Source of the DNA: Nitrospira_D sp035465795
GTDB taxonomy: Bacteria; Nitrospirota; Nitrospiria; Nitrospirales; Nitrospiraceae
Length of the DNA stretch: 64,000 nt
Direction of reading: 5' to 3'
Assembly (NCBI RefSeq): GCF_049546785.1
Contig: NZ_JBMWAN010000001.1
Span: 372,001 to 436,000, forward strand
Part shown: positions 33,892 to 42,365 of the stretch, piece after piece
How the letters are laid out: every line of letters begins with the position of its first letter
Numbering within the stretch: position 1 is the stretch's first letter
The notes under the pieces: model-generated
Seen by the model: the letters and a program-made list of their open reading frames with translations, nothing else
Told to the model about the DNA's origin: nothing
The model's database searches: none
Program-made: the position numbers and the translations under genes

Positions 33892-34929
33892 TCATACGAG
33901 ACGAATCCCCCGGTGAGCTGGAATCTGTTCGATCAGCTCAAAGTTCGTTCGCACGGAAGGAATCGCTTCGCCGCGTTGTTCAATCGCCCCTTCACTGAGC
34001 GGCCCCAGCCAATTGTCGGCCCTCTCCAGATAGGAGACTTTATAAGGATCAATGCCCATGATCCGGCAACAGGTCGCATCGACCGCCGCAAGATTGCGTC
34101 CCATCACCAAGACTCCTGCCTGTTTGGGATCTCCCAGGATCGGACCATCGCCCTGCATTCCGACAATCCCGTCGACAATGGCAAAATGCGGCTTCAATGT
34201 CGCATTGATGTCCAGAATCGCACTCTCGATCCCGGCGTGATGGAGCACATTCTTGGGCCAGCCATAGTAAATGCCCGGCATGACGCCAAATAAGTTCTTC
34301 ATCGAGAGCGTGGCTCCGGCTATATGATGCGTCTTCATCTTTGCCACCGACACGATCCAATCCACTTCCTGGAAAAGGGCCGGAAACGTGAGAGTTCGCA
34401 TCGAAGACTGACGACCGGCATTCGGCAGCTCGTACCCCGTAATATAATTGAGATCGTGAAACCGGATGCGATCTTCCGTCAGCACATCAGCCAAGCCGGA
34501 CTCTTCATAGACAGCCAGCGTATCACGCCGATGGCCTGGGCCTTCGGCCACCATCACCGTTTCCGCACCCAACCGAAGAAACGCCTCGATCGCGCCGCGC
34601 AGGACCAGCGGATGCGTATTGATGTGGGGCGCTCCTGAGGCGGTCTCGACCAGGTTCGGCTTCAGTAAAATCCGTTTACCCTTCAATTCCTCCGGAGTAA
34701 CACCCAACTCCCGAATTCCTCTCGTAATCGCATCGGCAATCTCCACGTGGTAGTGGGCGACCTTGGTCACGAACGATTGCGCCTGTTGCGGCATCCTAAA
34801 ATGCCGCTTCGGAACCAGGAGTAATCCTGAACCGAGCAAGAGACCGGCTGCACCTGCCAGAAGCAGATCGCGGCGCGTGAGACCGCCTTTCGATGTGGGA
34901 TCCATGTGGCCTGACAAGGCACTCCTCAC
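33892..34929 (-). CDS. Tat-exported DUF362 protein
   Basis: 345 residues. Twin-arginine signal (LTRRDLLLAGAAGLLLGSGLLL) followed by a DUF362 domain: KRILLKPNLVE, AEGPGHRRDTL, VSVAKMKTHHIAGATLSMKNLFGVMPG and VDGIVGMQGDGPILGDPK. In this family the conserved Lys, Asn and Asp/Gly motifs surround an unknown, probably metal-linked, site. No ferredoxin-type Cys cluster is present. The GTG start at 34929 overlaps the previous stop (GTGA); ATG at 34905 is an alternative that keeps the Tat motif. Tat export suggests folding with a cofactor before transport. The pairing with a terpene-cyclase-fold protein is notable. Confidence 0.85.
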   Translation of the reverse strand: MRSALSGHMDPTSKGGLTRRDLLLAGAAGLLLGSGLLLVPKRHFRMPQQAQSFVTKVAHYHVEIADAITRGIRELGVTPEELKGKRILLKPNLVETASGAPHINTHPLVLRGAIEAFLRLGAETVMVAEGPGHRRDTLAVYEESGLADVLTEDRIRFHDLNYITGYELPNAGRQSSMRTLTFPALFQEVDWIVSVAKMKTHHIAGATLSMKNLFGVMPGIYYGWPKNVLHHAGIESAILDINATLKPHFAIVDGIVGMQGDGPILGDPKQAGVLVMGRNLAAVDATCCRIMGIDPYKVSYLERADNWLGPLSEGAIEQRGEAIPSVRTNFELIEQIPAHRGIRLV

Positions 34930-35855
34930 TGAGTGAAGACCCCGGGTGCCAGCTTGCGACTTGCGTGCACAAACAGAGCGGTTCCTGTGTCAGCCTCATC
35001 GGCTAACGCGCCCAATAATAGGAGACAGAGCGCCGATGAATCGTATTCGCCGTAGCGGGCTTGATTGGTCAAACAACGTTCGACCAGGAATGCGGCATTA
35101 GACGGGGATCTGCCCCATACCGCGAGACCAAGCAAAGCCCAACCCAACGAGACCGGAGTGCGTAAGCGATCAACTTCACCTTGAAGATAGTCAAGACTTC
35201 GGGCGACAGTTCTCTGCTCAACCTCGCCGGCCAAGCCAACCAGGGCAGCGCCTGTACTTTCCGGCATTGGATGAAGCTCTCGCCCGAACACCATCGTGTT
35301 CCCGTAATTCCATCCCCCATGCGGCAATTGTCGGTCGAGCATCATTCGGACGGCTTGCCTGACACGATCATGCTGTCCATGTCCGGCAACCTGCAACGCA
35401 ATCACGGCCAGCGCAGTCGGCTCGACCCACGAATGCGTGCCCTCAATCCAGGGCCATCCCAGAACACTGGGGTCATGGCCGAATGGATCATCCGGCCCTT
35501 TCTTCCAATGATTCCCTGTCGTATTGAGAAGGAACGCAACTGCTCGACTAGAGTGACGCTCATGCACCTGAGACCCATTCCAGGCAAGAACACTGAGGGC
35601 GGTTGGCCAAAAAGCCGCCTCATGCCCCCTACTCATCGAGACCCTACCATCAGGCTCTTGAACGGTTGTCAATCTATCCCTTGCAGGACCCAACAGGGTG
35701 TGACCAGGGGCAAGCCGGCTCAGGGCCAAGATCGCCCACGCAGTGGCATCACTACGAAATGGTTCCCCCCTCCTGGGCGAAAACCCGCCTTCGGGCAACG
35801 CACGCGCATCGAGGAATCTCAGCGCGTGGTCGAGTTGAGAATGTTTCAGTGGCAA
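34926..35855 (-). CDS. Prenyltransferase/squalene-oxidase-repeat (alpha-toroid) protein
   Basis: 309 residues made of repeated helix pairs of the terpene cyclase/prenyltransferase toroid fold, e.g. ATAWAILALSRLA, AFWPTALSVLAWNG, VEPTALAVIALQVAG and ESTGAALVGLAGE, with Gly-rich QW-like turns (LPEGGFSP, PHGGWNYGN). The Asp-rich catalytic motif of squalene cyclases is not seen, so a cyclase role is doubtful; binding or modification of a prenyl-like ligand is possible. Translation probably begins with TTG at 35855, since an in-frame stop lies shortly upstream. It starts nine bases after the tadC stop and overlaps the DUF362 gene. Confidence 0.75.
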   Translation of the reverse strand: MPLKHSQLDHALRFLDARALPEGGFSPRRGEPFRSDATAWAILALSRLAPGHTLLGPARDRLTTVQEPDGRVSMSRGHEAAFWPTALSVLAWNGSQVHERHSSRAVAFLLNTTGNHWKKGPDDPFGHDPSVLGWPWIEGTHSWVEPTALAVIALQVAGHGQHDRVRQAVRMMLDRQLPHGGWNYGNTMVFGRELHPMPESTGAALVGLAGEVEQRTVARSLDYLQGEVDRLRTPVSLGWALLGLAVWGRSPSNAAFLVERCLTNQARYGEYDSSALCLLLLGALADEADTGTALFVHASRKLAPGVFTQ

Positions 35856-35864
35856 GATATCAAC

Positions 35865-36815
35865 TTATTGCGCTCCTAGCGAGGGCAACAGCGTTCTGGC
35901 AATCTTCACCGCCGCAGGTCCGACGATGATCACAAACAAACTCGGGAAGATGAAAAACACCAAAGGGAAGAGCAATTTTACCGGCAGCTTAGCCGCCAAC
36001 TCCTCCGCGCGGAGTTGCCGGTTGACCCGCATCGCATCAGAATGGACCCGTAACGCCTGTCCCACGCTCGTCCCGAATTTGTCCGTCTGGACCAACAAGG
36101 CCACGAGGCTGCCGACCTCCTCCAGATCAACACGTCGGCTCAGGTTCTTCAGCGCCTCGGCACGGGATAAGCCGGTGCGCAGTTCGAGTGACACCAGATT
36201 GAACTCATCCGCCAATTCCCGATGCGCAAACCGGATTTCGCTGCCCACCCGGCTAATCGCCGCATCCAATCCCAGCCCAGCCTCGACGCAGACCACCATG
36301 AGGTCCAGCGCGTCAGGAAAAGCTGTCAGAATTTTATCTTTTCGCTGAGCGATCGCCTGGCGGAGCCACAACATCGGGAGAAAATATCCAGCCGAGGCCG
36401 CGCCGACATAAATCACTAATTGCGCAGTCGCCGTCGGAAACCCCAGCAGATTGGCGGGAAGCACTATCACGATCCCGAGAGCGAGGATACCGGAGAGGAG
36501 TTTGGCGCCCATAAACAGGATCGGGGCTTGAGCATGCCGGTAGCCGGCGGTCAGGAGCGCTTCCCGAATGGCCGAGACTTCCGATTCACTGGATGGCTTG
36601 TTCGCCTCTCCGAGACGCGTGACCAAAGCATGAAGTTTGCCCTTAACATTCAGCCCAATGGATTCATTTTCAGAGGGGGCAACGCCGACATGACCTTCGG
36701 CGCGACGCTTGATGGCATTCAGCGTTGCCCGGGACCCCAGGACAAAATACAGCCCCATACTGCACAGCAGCACCATCATGAAGATCAACAGACTGATAAT
36801 CCAGGTCATATCCAT
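35865..36815 (-). CDS. tadC: Tad pilus inner-membrane protein TadC
   Basis: 316 residues with a GspF/type II secretion F domain: membrane helices at the N-terminus, at about 100-150 and at the C-terminal end, and the conserved cytoplasmic block PDALDLMVVCVEAGLGLDAAISRVG followed by ELRTGLSRAEALKNLSRRVDLEEVGSLVALLVQTDKFGTSVGQAL. With TadB it forms the inner-membrane platform on which the TadA/CpaF ATPase acts. It follows tadB by 15 bases. Confidence 0.93.
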   Translation of the reverse strand: MDMTWIISLLIFMMVLLCSMGLYFVLGSRATLNAIKRRAEGHVGVAPSENESIGLNVKGKLHALVTRLGEANKPSSESEVSAIREALLTAGYRHAQAPILFMGAKLLSGILALGIVIVLPANLLGFPTATAQLVIYVGAASAGYFLPMLWLRQAIAQRKDKILTAFPDALDLMVVCVEAGLGLDAAISRVGSEIRFAHRELADEFNLVSLELRTGLSRAEALKNLSRRVDLEEVGSLVALLVQTDKFGTSVGQALRVHSDAMRVNRQLRAEELAAKLPVKLLFPLVFFIFPSLFVIIVGPAAVKIARTLLPSLGAQ

Positions 36816-36830
36816 ATCGCGTGTCCTTCG

Positions 36831-37817
36831 TTAAACCTTGATGGCAATCATCCGCTTCATCACAAAAGCACCAAGAATCATCATGGTCGCTGCGACAGCG
36901 ACCATCATCCGCCCCATAGGGTCGGTAAAGAGCGGCTCCAGGTATTCCGGATTGACGAGATGGAGAACCAACGCCAGACCGATCGGCAACGACATCAACA
37001 CGACGGCCGAAATGCGACCTTCGGCGGATAAGGCGCGCACCTTCATCTTCAACTCGAAGCGTTTCCTGATCAATCGCCCCAGCGAATCAATAATCTCCGC
37101 CAGATTACCGCCCGTTTCCCGTTGAATGTTCACGGAGGTAACAAAGAACTTCACGTCCATCAGTTCCACACGATCGGCCATATGACTCAGGGATTCCGGC
37201 ACGGAGACTCCCATGGAGATTTCGTCGAACCCTCGCTGGAATTCCCCCGCGATCGGGTCCCGCATTTCGCCACCGACCATCTTCATGCCGACGAACAGCG
37301 CATGTCCGGCGCGAAGCGCCCTCCCCATAAGCTCAAGGGCATCCGGAAGTTGCCGATGGATCTCGCTAAGCCGGCGCCACTTTCTATAGTAGAGATGTCC
37401 CCAAGGGAGGACCATTCCGACTCCCGCGCTGCCCAGCATGATGAACGGCTGCCCAAAGATCGCTCTGTTTCCAAGAACTCCTCCAAGAACGGCCAGGAGT
37501 GCCGAAGCCAGAACATAGACAGCCAGCGAGTAGGGAGCCTTGGCCTGATCATGAATCTTTGCAAGCCGGGCAGCGTGTCGGCCCTCCTTCAGCTTTGCCA
37601 GCAGCTCATTCAACCAGGGGATCTCACTATACGTTTCCTTCCGAACGAGGTTCGATGTTGTGTTCAGATCCGGCCGTTCCGTCCAGCTTTGCAACCGCTC
37701 CTTCACACGTTGCTCATCGCGGGCGCCACGTGACCTGGACCCGACAAAGTAGTAGAGCCCCTCGAAGAGGAGGACGACCGTGATAAAAATGCCGAAGGCG
37801 ATCAACGGGGTTAGCAT
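36831..37817 (-). CDS. tadB: Tad pilus inner-membrane protein TadB
   Basis: 328 residues; N-terminal helix, pair of helices around 95-145, the GspF-type cytoplasmic domain (QLPDALELMGRALRAGHALFVGMKMVGGE ... FFVTSVNIQRETGGNLAEIIDSLG) and C-terminal helices. Partner of TadC in the pilus base. The ATG at 37817 overlaps the end of the cpaF gene by seven bases, a sign of coupled translation. Confidence 0.93.
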   Translation of the reverse strand: MLTPLIAFGIFITVVLLFEGLYYFVGSRSRGARDEQRVKERLQSWTERPDLNTTSNLVRKETYSEIPWLNELLAKLKEGRHAARLAKIHDQAKAPYSLAVYVLASALLAVLGGVLGNRAIFGQPFIMLGSAGVGMVLPWGHLYYRKWRRLSEIHRQLPDALELMGRALRAGHALFVGMKMVGGEMRDPIAGEFQRGFDEISMGVSVPESLSHMADRVELMDVKFFVTSVNIQRETGGNLAEIIDSLGRLIRKRFELKMKVRALSAEGRISAVVLMSLPIGLALVLHLVNPEYLEPLFTDPMGRMMVAVAATMMILGAFVMKRMIAIKV

Positions 37818-39124
37818 TCATACACCTTGGTTGCATCGAACAGTTCATTGGGGATTTGGATGCCCATAGCCTGAAACTTCTCGGCGAATTTGGGCCGGAT
37901 ACCGGTCGCTCGAAATCGCCCTTTGACCTTCCCGTTCTGGTCCACGCCGGTCTGCTCGAATTTAAAGATTTCCTGCATCGTGACCACATCGCCTTCCATG
38001 CCACTCACTTCCTGGACACTCACCACTTTTCTGGAACCATCAGACATACGCGTCAGCTGCACAATCACATCCAGAGCGGAGGAGATGTAATACCGCAGCG
38101 CCTTGCTCGGCAAATCCAAACCCGCCATGGCCACCATCGTCTCAATCCTGGTCAGGGCATCGCGGGCGGAATTGGCGTGAACGGTCGTGAGCGACCCGTC
38201 ATGGCCCGTATTCATGGCCTGAAGCATATCCAGCGTTTCTGCGCCTCGGACCTCGCCCACGACGATGCGATCCGGCCTCATACGAAGCGCATTCTTCACG
38301 AGCTCACGTTGGCCGATTTCTCCCTTGCCTTCGATATTGGCCGGCCTGGTCTCTAACCGCACCACGTGATCCTGCCGTAGTTGAAGTTCGGCGGCATCCT
38401 CGATCGTCACGATGCGTTCAGTCGCCGGGATAAACCCGGAGAGGATGTTCAGGATCGTGGTTTTTCCGCACCCCGTCCCACCGGAGATCAGCACATTGAG
38501 CCGCGCCCGGACGATCCCTCTTAGCAACTCAGCAATCTCAGGAGTGAGAGAGCGCTTCTCGACCAAATCGGAAACCTGCAGCGGATCCTTGCTGAATTTT
38601 CTGATCGACACGGACGCGCCATCGATGGCACAGGGAGGAATAATGGCATTCACGCGTGACCCATCCGCCAACCGGGCATCCACCATGGGCGACGACTCAT
38701 CGACCCGACGGCCCATCCGGGCCACAATGCGCTCGATAATTCTTCGAAGATGGGCCTCGTCCCGGAACCGGACAGCCGTTCTCTCCAGCTTCCCATAGCG
38801 CTCGACGTAGACCTGCTTGTGTGTATTCACCAGGATGTCGTTGATCGTAGGGTCCTTCAGCAACGGCTCTAAGGGACCGAGTCCGCTGACCTCGTGCAGA
38901 ATATCCTGCACCAGTTGCCCGCGCTCCCGTTGATTGAGGGCGACTTTCTCCTCCTGCAAGATGTTCTCGACCAGGCGACTGAGCTCCTGACCTAACTGTT
39001 CCTCCGCCATCGCACTCGCCACCGTTAAGTCGAGCAGTTCGATGACGCGTTGATGCACCTTCGCCTTGAGTTCTTCGTAATAGGCCTGTTGTGTGGATTG
39101 ATCAATCGGTTTGGCGCTTAGCAC
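37811..39124 (-). CDS. cpaF: Tad pilus assembly ATPase TadA/CpaF
   Basis: 437 residues, secretion ATPase of the VirB11/PilT class. Walker A is GGTGCGKTT (215-223); the Asp box (VTIEDAAELQL), Walker B (RIVVGEVRG) and His box (GHDGSLTTVHANSA) follow in the right order. The N-terminal domain (about 1-130) is the usual CpaF helical extension. It powers Flp pilin polymerisation. The start is GTG at 39124 with AAGGGAG upstream. A repeat-like segment (39165-39240) separates it from cpaE. Confidence 0.95.
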   Translation of the reverse strand: MLSAKPIDQSTQQAYYEELKAKVHQRVIELLDLTVASAMAEEQLGQELSRLVENILQEEKVALNQRERGQLVQDILHEVSGLGPLEPLLKDPTINDILVNTHKQVYVERYGKLERTAVRFRDEAHLRRIIERIVARMGRRVDESSPMVDARLADGSRVNAIIPPCAIDGASVSIRKFSKDPLQVSDLVEKRSLTPEIAELLRGIVRARLNVLISGGTGCGKTTILNILSGFIPATERIVTIEDAAELQLRQDHVVRLETRPANIEGKGEIGQRELVKNALRMRPDRIVVGEVRGAETLDMLQAMNTGHDGSLTTVHANSARDALTRIETMVAMAGLDLPSKALRYYISSALDVIVQLTRMSDGSRKVVSVQEVSGMEGDVVTMQEIFKFEQTGVDQNGKVKGRFRATGIRPKFAEKFQAMGIQIPNELFDATKVYEC

Positions 39125-39164
39125 AATCGATCTCCCTTCGTGGTTCTTCTCATGAAGACTACGC

Positions 39165-39240
39165 GTGACAACTCAGGTGTTCAGGCTGAAGACCTGTAGG
39201 CTAACAACTAAGAGCCTTCAGTCTATCGACCTGAGCAGGT
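39165..39240. repeat. Gene-less copy of the four-helix-bundle element (or palindromic repeat)
   Basis: On the minus strand this segment begins with bases like those before the four-helix-bundle gene (47001-47029, 24 of 29 identical) and ends with bases like those after it (47396-47435: CTTCAGCCT and AACACCTGAGT are shared). The coding part is missing. The two ends are also imperfect inverted repeats of each other (CTCAGGT ... GAAGG). Confidence 0.65.
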
Positions 39241-39244
39241 ACAA

Positions 39245-40465
39245 CTATCCTCTCGCCTTTGCCGAGAAGGTCAATCCTCCCCAATAGCGCGAGAAGAGAG
39301 AACTCTTCTGCTCTGAGCCGCCCCCGGCTTCGACAGCGTTCACTGACTTGTCCCCTGCCAACGATGCCGCTTGGGCTAGATACCACTGGGTCAGGGCAGC
39401 ACGAGGGGCATGTACCGTCAATGGCTCACCCTTGTTCAAGGAACTGCTGGCCATCTGATAGTCGTTCGGTACCAACCACCCGACTTTTTGCTCGAACAAT
39501 TCCTCAGCATGTTGAAGCAATTCGGCATCTGAAGACTGATAGCGGTTCACCACGATCGTGACTTTGTCACGATCAAACCCTGCATTTCTCATCACCTGGA
39601 GAAACTGTTTTGCCCGGCGGATGGCGGGAAGGCTGAGGGTGGTGACCAACACCACCATCGAGGCGAAATCCAGGGCCTCACGGGTTTCGGGATTGAGGGT
39701 GTGCCCGCAATCGACGAACACATGGTCATACATCGACCGCATGACATCCAACGTGTGTAACGCGGCCCCCCCCGGAATCGCCTCGCCCGTTGGCCCCTCT
39801 GTTCCTGTCAACCCCGATTGAAGGAGATGAAGATCGGATTCGTGTTTGCTCATGAGGCTCTGCACAAACGTCGCGTCCATTCTCGAGAGGTCGCGCACAA
39901 GGTCCCGGAAGCCTTTTCCCGGCTGAAGGTCTAGGAACAGCGGCAGGTCGCTGTCATCGAGATTCAGGTCAACCAACGCCACCTGTTTCGCTTGCTTGAG
40001 CTGTCGCAGACTCATCGCCAAATTCACGGCCAAGGTGCTGGTCCCAATTCCTCCCTTCGCACCCAGGAACGCGATAATCTTCCCTCCCTTGGCACTTCTG
40101 TTCCCCGCCTTCGACATGAGGCGGTCTTTCAACCGGCTCAGGGCCGCGTCGAACTCTTTCCGGTTAATCGGCTGTGGAAGAAACTCTTTAATCCCGATGC
40201 GGAACGCTTCCAGCATCACCTGGGAATCCGTCCTGCCGCCCGTCAGAAACACTTCGAGTGCGGGATTCTTTTCTAACAGCCCCTTCATCGAGGCCAGGGT
40301 TCGCTCCGGATTGATCTCATCCAACTCCACGCAGACCACATCGACGGTCGCAGGACCGCCGCTTTGCTTGATCAGGAACGCCCGATGGGAAGCCAGCAAT
40401 TCCTCAAACATGCGCCGGACCGAATCACTCCGACATTCGAGCCATACCGTCACAAATCCAGACAT
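39245..40465 (-). CDS. cpaE: Tad pilus localisation protein TadZ/CpaE
   Basis: 406 residues: an N-terminal receiver-like domain without the full phosphorylation site (about 1-118), then a ParA/MinD-type ATPase with deviant Walker A KGGIGTST (137-144), VALVDLNLDDSDLPLFLDL and VFVDCGHTLNPET. CpaE proteins place the pilus machine at the pole or septum. The start at 40465 has AAGAGGAGGATC upstream and lies after the tadG stop; longer frames would run into that gene. Confidence 0.93.
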   Translation of the reverse strand: MSGFVTVWLECRSDSVRRMFEELLASHRAFLIKQSGGPATVDVVCVELDEINPERTLASMKGLLEKNPALEVFLTGGRTDSQVMLEAFRIGIKEFLPQPINRKEFDAALSRLKDRLMSKAGNRSAKGGKIIAFLGAKGGIGTSTLAVNLAMSLRQLKQAKQVALVDLNLDDSDLPLFLDLQPGKGFRDLVRDLSRMDATFVQSLMSKHESDLHLLQSGLTGTEGPTGEAIPGGAALHTLDVMRSMYDHVFVDCGHTLNPETREALDFASMVVLVTTLSLPAIRRAKQFLQVMRNAGFDRDKVTIVVNRYQSSDAELLQHAEELFEQKVGWLVPNDYQMASSSLNKGEPLTVHAPRAALTQWYLAQAASLAGDKSVNAVEAGGGSEQKSSLFSRYWGGLTFSAKARG

Positions 40466-40490
40466 GTGATCAGATCCTCCTCTTGCGAAT

Positions 40491-41603
40491 TTACTCGACG
40501 AGCCCGGGAATGCTGCCCAAGGTCCCGAAGTTCCCCCCGCCACCAGCTCCGTTCGTGACTTCACCGCAGGTTATGGTGGCGTCAATCTGCTGCGTGGGAA
40601 CACCCTGCACATTCCATACACAAGCCGAGGCGAACCCAATGGTCATTAACGGACCGCCCGGATTCGTACAGTTCTGGTTCGCGTACACCGGTACCGTGAC
40701 ATTCCAGCAATATCCGCTAGGGCTTGCCGCCGGCACCCGCTTGGCCAGGTAGAGATTAATCAAGCTTGGGAAGGCGGAAGCTACATTTCCTCCGATATAC
40801 TCCAAACTCGTTACCCCTGACGATATTTGAGGAGTGACATACGTTGGTGGGCTGGGGGTCAGTCCCTGAACTATCTGCCTCTCCGTATTGGCATTGGGAG
40901 GATTCTCAAGGAACGTGTTCCAGCCGGCGCAACCTGACGGTGGATTGTTGGTCGGATAGAATTGGATCGGCGTATTACAATAGGCGGGATTATCAAAAAT
41001 CAGTTGGTCAAGCCCAAAGGGCGCGTTTGCTTCTCCCGGCAAGAGAGTGCCCGTTCCAGTGAGGGCGGCTGTCGCCGTCGCGACAACATTCATGCTGTTG
41101 ATGCCCATGATGCCGGCCAGCCATGTCGCCACCGGCCCGTTGGCTCCCCCGTCTCTTCTAGCCGTCACCCGCACCCCTGTCGCGCCGACGTTTCCAGGAG
41201 TCAACGTGCGAGGACCGGAGTTCCACACACCGATCACAATATCAGCGGGATTGAGGGATATTGCGACGCCTCGAGCCTGATTTTGGGATGCGACCGTAGT
41301 CGCGGCATTTACCACAGCGCTGGCATCACTAAGCTGATAAGTGGTGTAGGGTGTTCCTGCCGGCAGGGCCTGATAGATCACGCCCAATTGCCTCGCCCCC
41401 GCCAGGGCCGAGGCATCCGCCACATTCTGCAACTCGTTCCGCGCGATCATGGCATTGCTGATGTCCAGCGCCAGGGCCGCGAATGAGAACAAGACCACCA
41501 TCACGATGGCAACCGTCACCGCCACAGCCCCCCTCGTATCGTGAATCACCGGCTGGCGGCAAATGGCCTGGCCTATTCTTTGCGCCAATCGTGCCTTACT
41601 CAT
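40491..41603 (-). CDS. tadG: TadG-like pilus assembly protein
   Basis: About 370 residues. The N-terminus has the Flp-type membrane segment GAVAVTVAIVMVVLFSFAALALDISN followed by NELQNVADASALAGARQLG, the TadG/TadE_like opening seen in all members. The remaining extracytoplasmic part is Pro/Asn/Gly-rich with six Cys and has no von Willebrand domain, so it is the short TadG form. It is probably a minor pilin-like or anchoring part of the machine. The start at 41603 has GGAG upstream and overlaps the tadE end. Confidence 0.85.
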   Translation of the reverse strand: MSKARLAQRIGQAICRQPVIHDTRGAVAVTVAIVMVVLFSFAALALDISNAMIARNELQNVADASALAGARQLGVIYQALPAGTPYTTYQLSDASAVVNAATTVASQNQARGVAISLNPADIVIGVWNSGPRTLTPGNVGATGVRVTARRDGGANGPVATWLAGIMGINSMNVVATATAALTGTGTLLPGEANAPFGLDQLIFDNPAYCNTPIQFYPTNNPPSGCAGWNTFLENPPNANTERQIVQGLTPSPPTYVTPQISSGVTSLEYIGGNVASAFPSLINLYLAKRVPAASPSGYCWNVTVPVYANQNCTNPGGPLMTIGFASACVWNVQGVPTQQIDATITCGEVTNGAGGGGNFGTLGSIPGLVE

Positions 41604-41997
41604 GTCGCATCTCCGTCCAGGCGGTGAGGTTGATTTGCGGAGCGACCGACGTAAGCCCTGGCAGGACCGTAAATGTATACGGGAGCGTGAGCGTGACCCG
41701 CACAGGGGTGCCGGTGACAAGTCCGTTTACAATAGCGCGACTCACATTTCCCGGATTGATCCCGGCCGGCGTCAAATAGTTGTCGATCGCGGCATTGATC
41801 TGAGCATCAGTAATCGCAGGCACAGACTGGACGATTCCAATCCGCGCCCCCTCGCGACTGGCATTGGTCAAAATCGCCTGACGGTAGAGGGCCATGCCGA
41901 ACTCGATAATCCCGAACAGGATCATCATGAGCAGCGGGAGCAACAGGGCGAACTCTACCGCCGACGCGCCCGATTCTGATCGCAGCTTCTTCCGCAC
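41596..41997 (-). CDS. tadE: TadE-like minor pseudopilin
   Basis: 133 residues. Short basic start, then SGASAVEFALLLPLLMMILFGIIEFGMALYRQ, the TadE processing site (Gly-Ala before Val-Glu-Phe) and membrane helix, and a small extracytoplasmic beta-rich part. Such pseudopilins are cut by the same prepilin peptidase as Flp. GTG at 41997 is chosen because AGGAGG lies nine bases upstream; the frame could also begin at TTG 42006, but the ribosome site would then touch the start. Confidence 0.9.
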   Translation of the reverse strand: MRKKLRSESGASAVEFALLLPLLMMILFGIIEFGMALYRQAILTNASREGARIGIVQSVPAITDAQINAAIDNYLTPAGINPGNVSRAIVNGLVTGTPVRVTLTLPYTFTVLPGLTSVAPQINLTAWTEMRHE

Positions 41998-42010
41998 TTG
42001 TATCAACCTC

Positions 42011-42310
42011 CTACTTTGTCATTCCTTGGCCGACCACAGAACCGATCGCCATGGGTTTGCGGTACTCTTCCGGCTTCTCGAATGAGGATTGATAGCGCTC
42101 TAAGGTGTTCTTCGCGGCTGTCGGATCTTCTACCCCCTGAACAGGATCGAGATTCTTTCCCGCCTCCGGATTGAGCAGCTGATGATCCAGCGCCATGGTA
42201 TAAGCCAACCCGACATCCGGCCCCAATGTCGTGGGCCGTGTCGTACATCCCGTCACGGAGATAACGGCGAGGAGCGAGAGCCCCATTCCTGTTAGCAGCA
42301 ATCCTTTCAT
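42011..42310 (-). CDS. Small lipoprotein of the Tad locus
   Basis: 99 residues. Lipoprotein signal with box SVTGC at residues 18-22, then a short polar mature part with two helices (PTAAKNTLERYQSSFEKPEEYRKP). The start has GAAGGAGCTGTT upstream. It lies between the secretin and tadE genes, where many Tad loci carry a small outer-membrane lipoprotein (RcpB/CpaD position); a pilotin-like role for the secretin is an inference from position and lipidation only. Confidence 0.75.
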   Translation of the reverse strand: MKGLLLTGMGLSLLAVISVTGCTTRPTTLGPDVGLAYTMALDHQLLNPEAGKNLDPVQGVEDPTAAKNTLERYQSSFEKPEEYRKPMAIGSVVGQGMTK

Positions 42311-42365
42311 AACAGCTCCTTCATCATTGGTCGAACGATTTGCGATTCGTGATCATTCATGCCTG

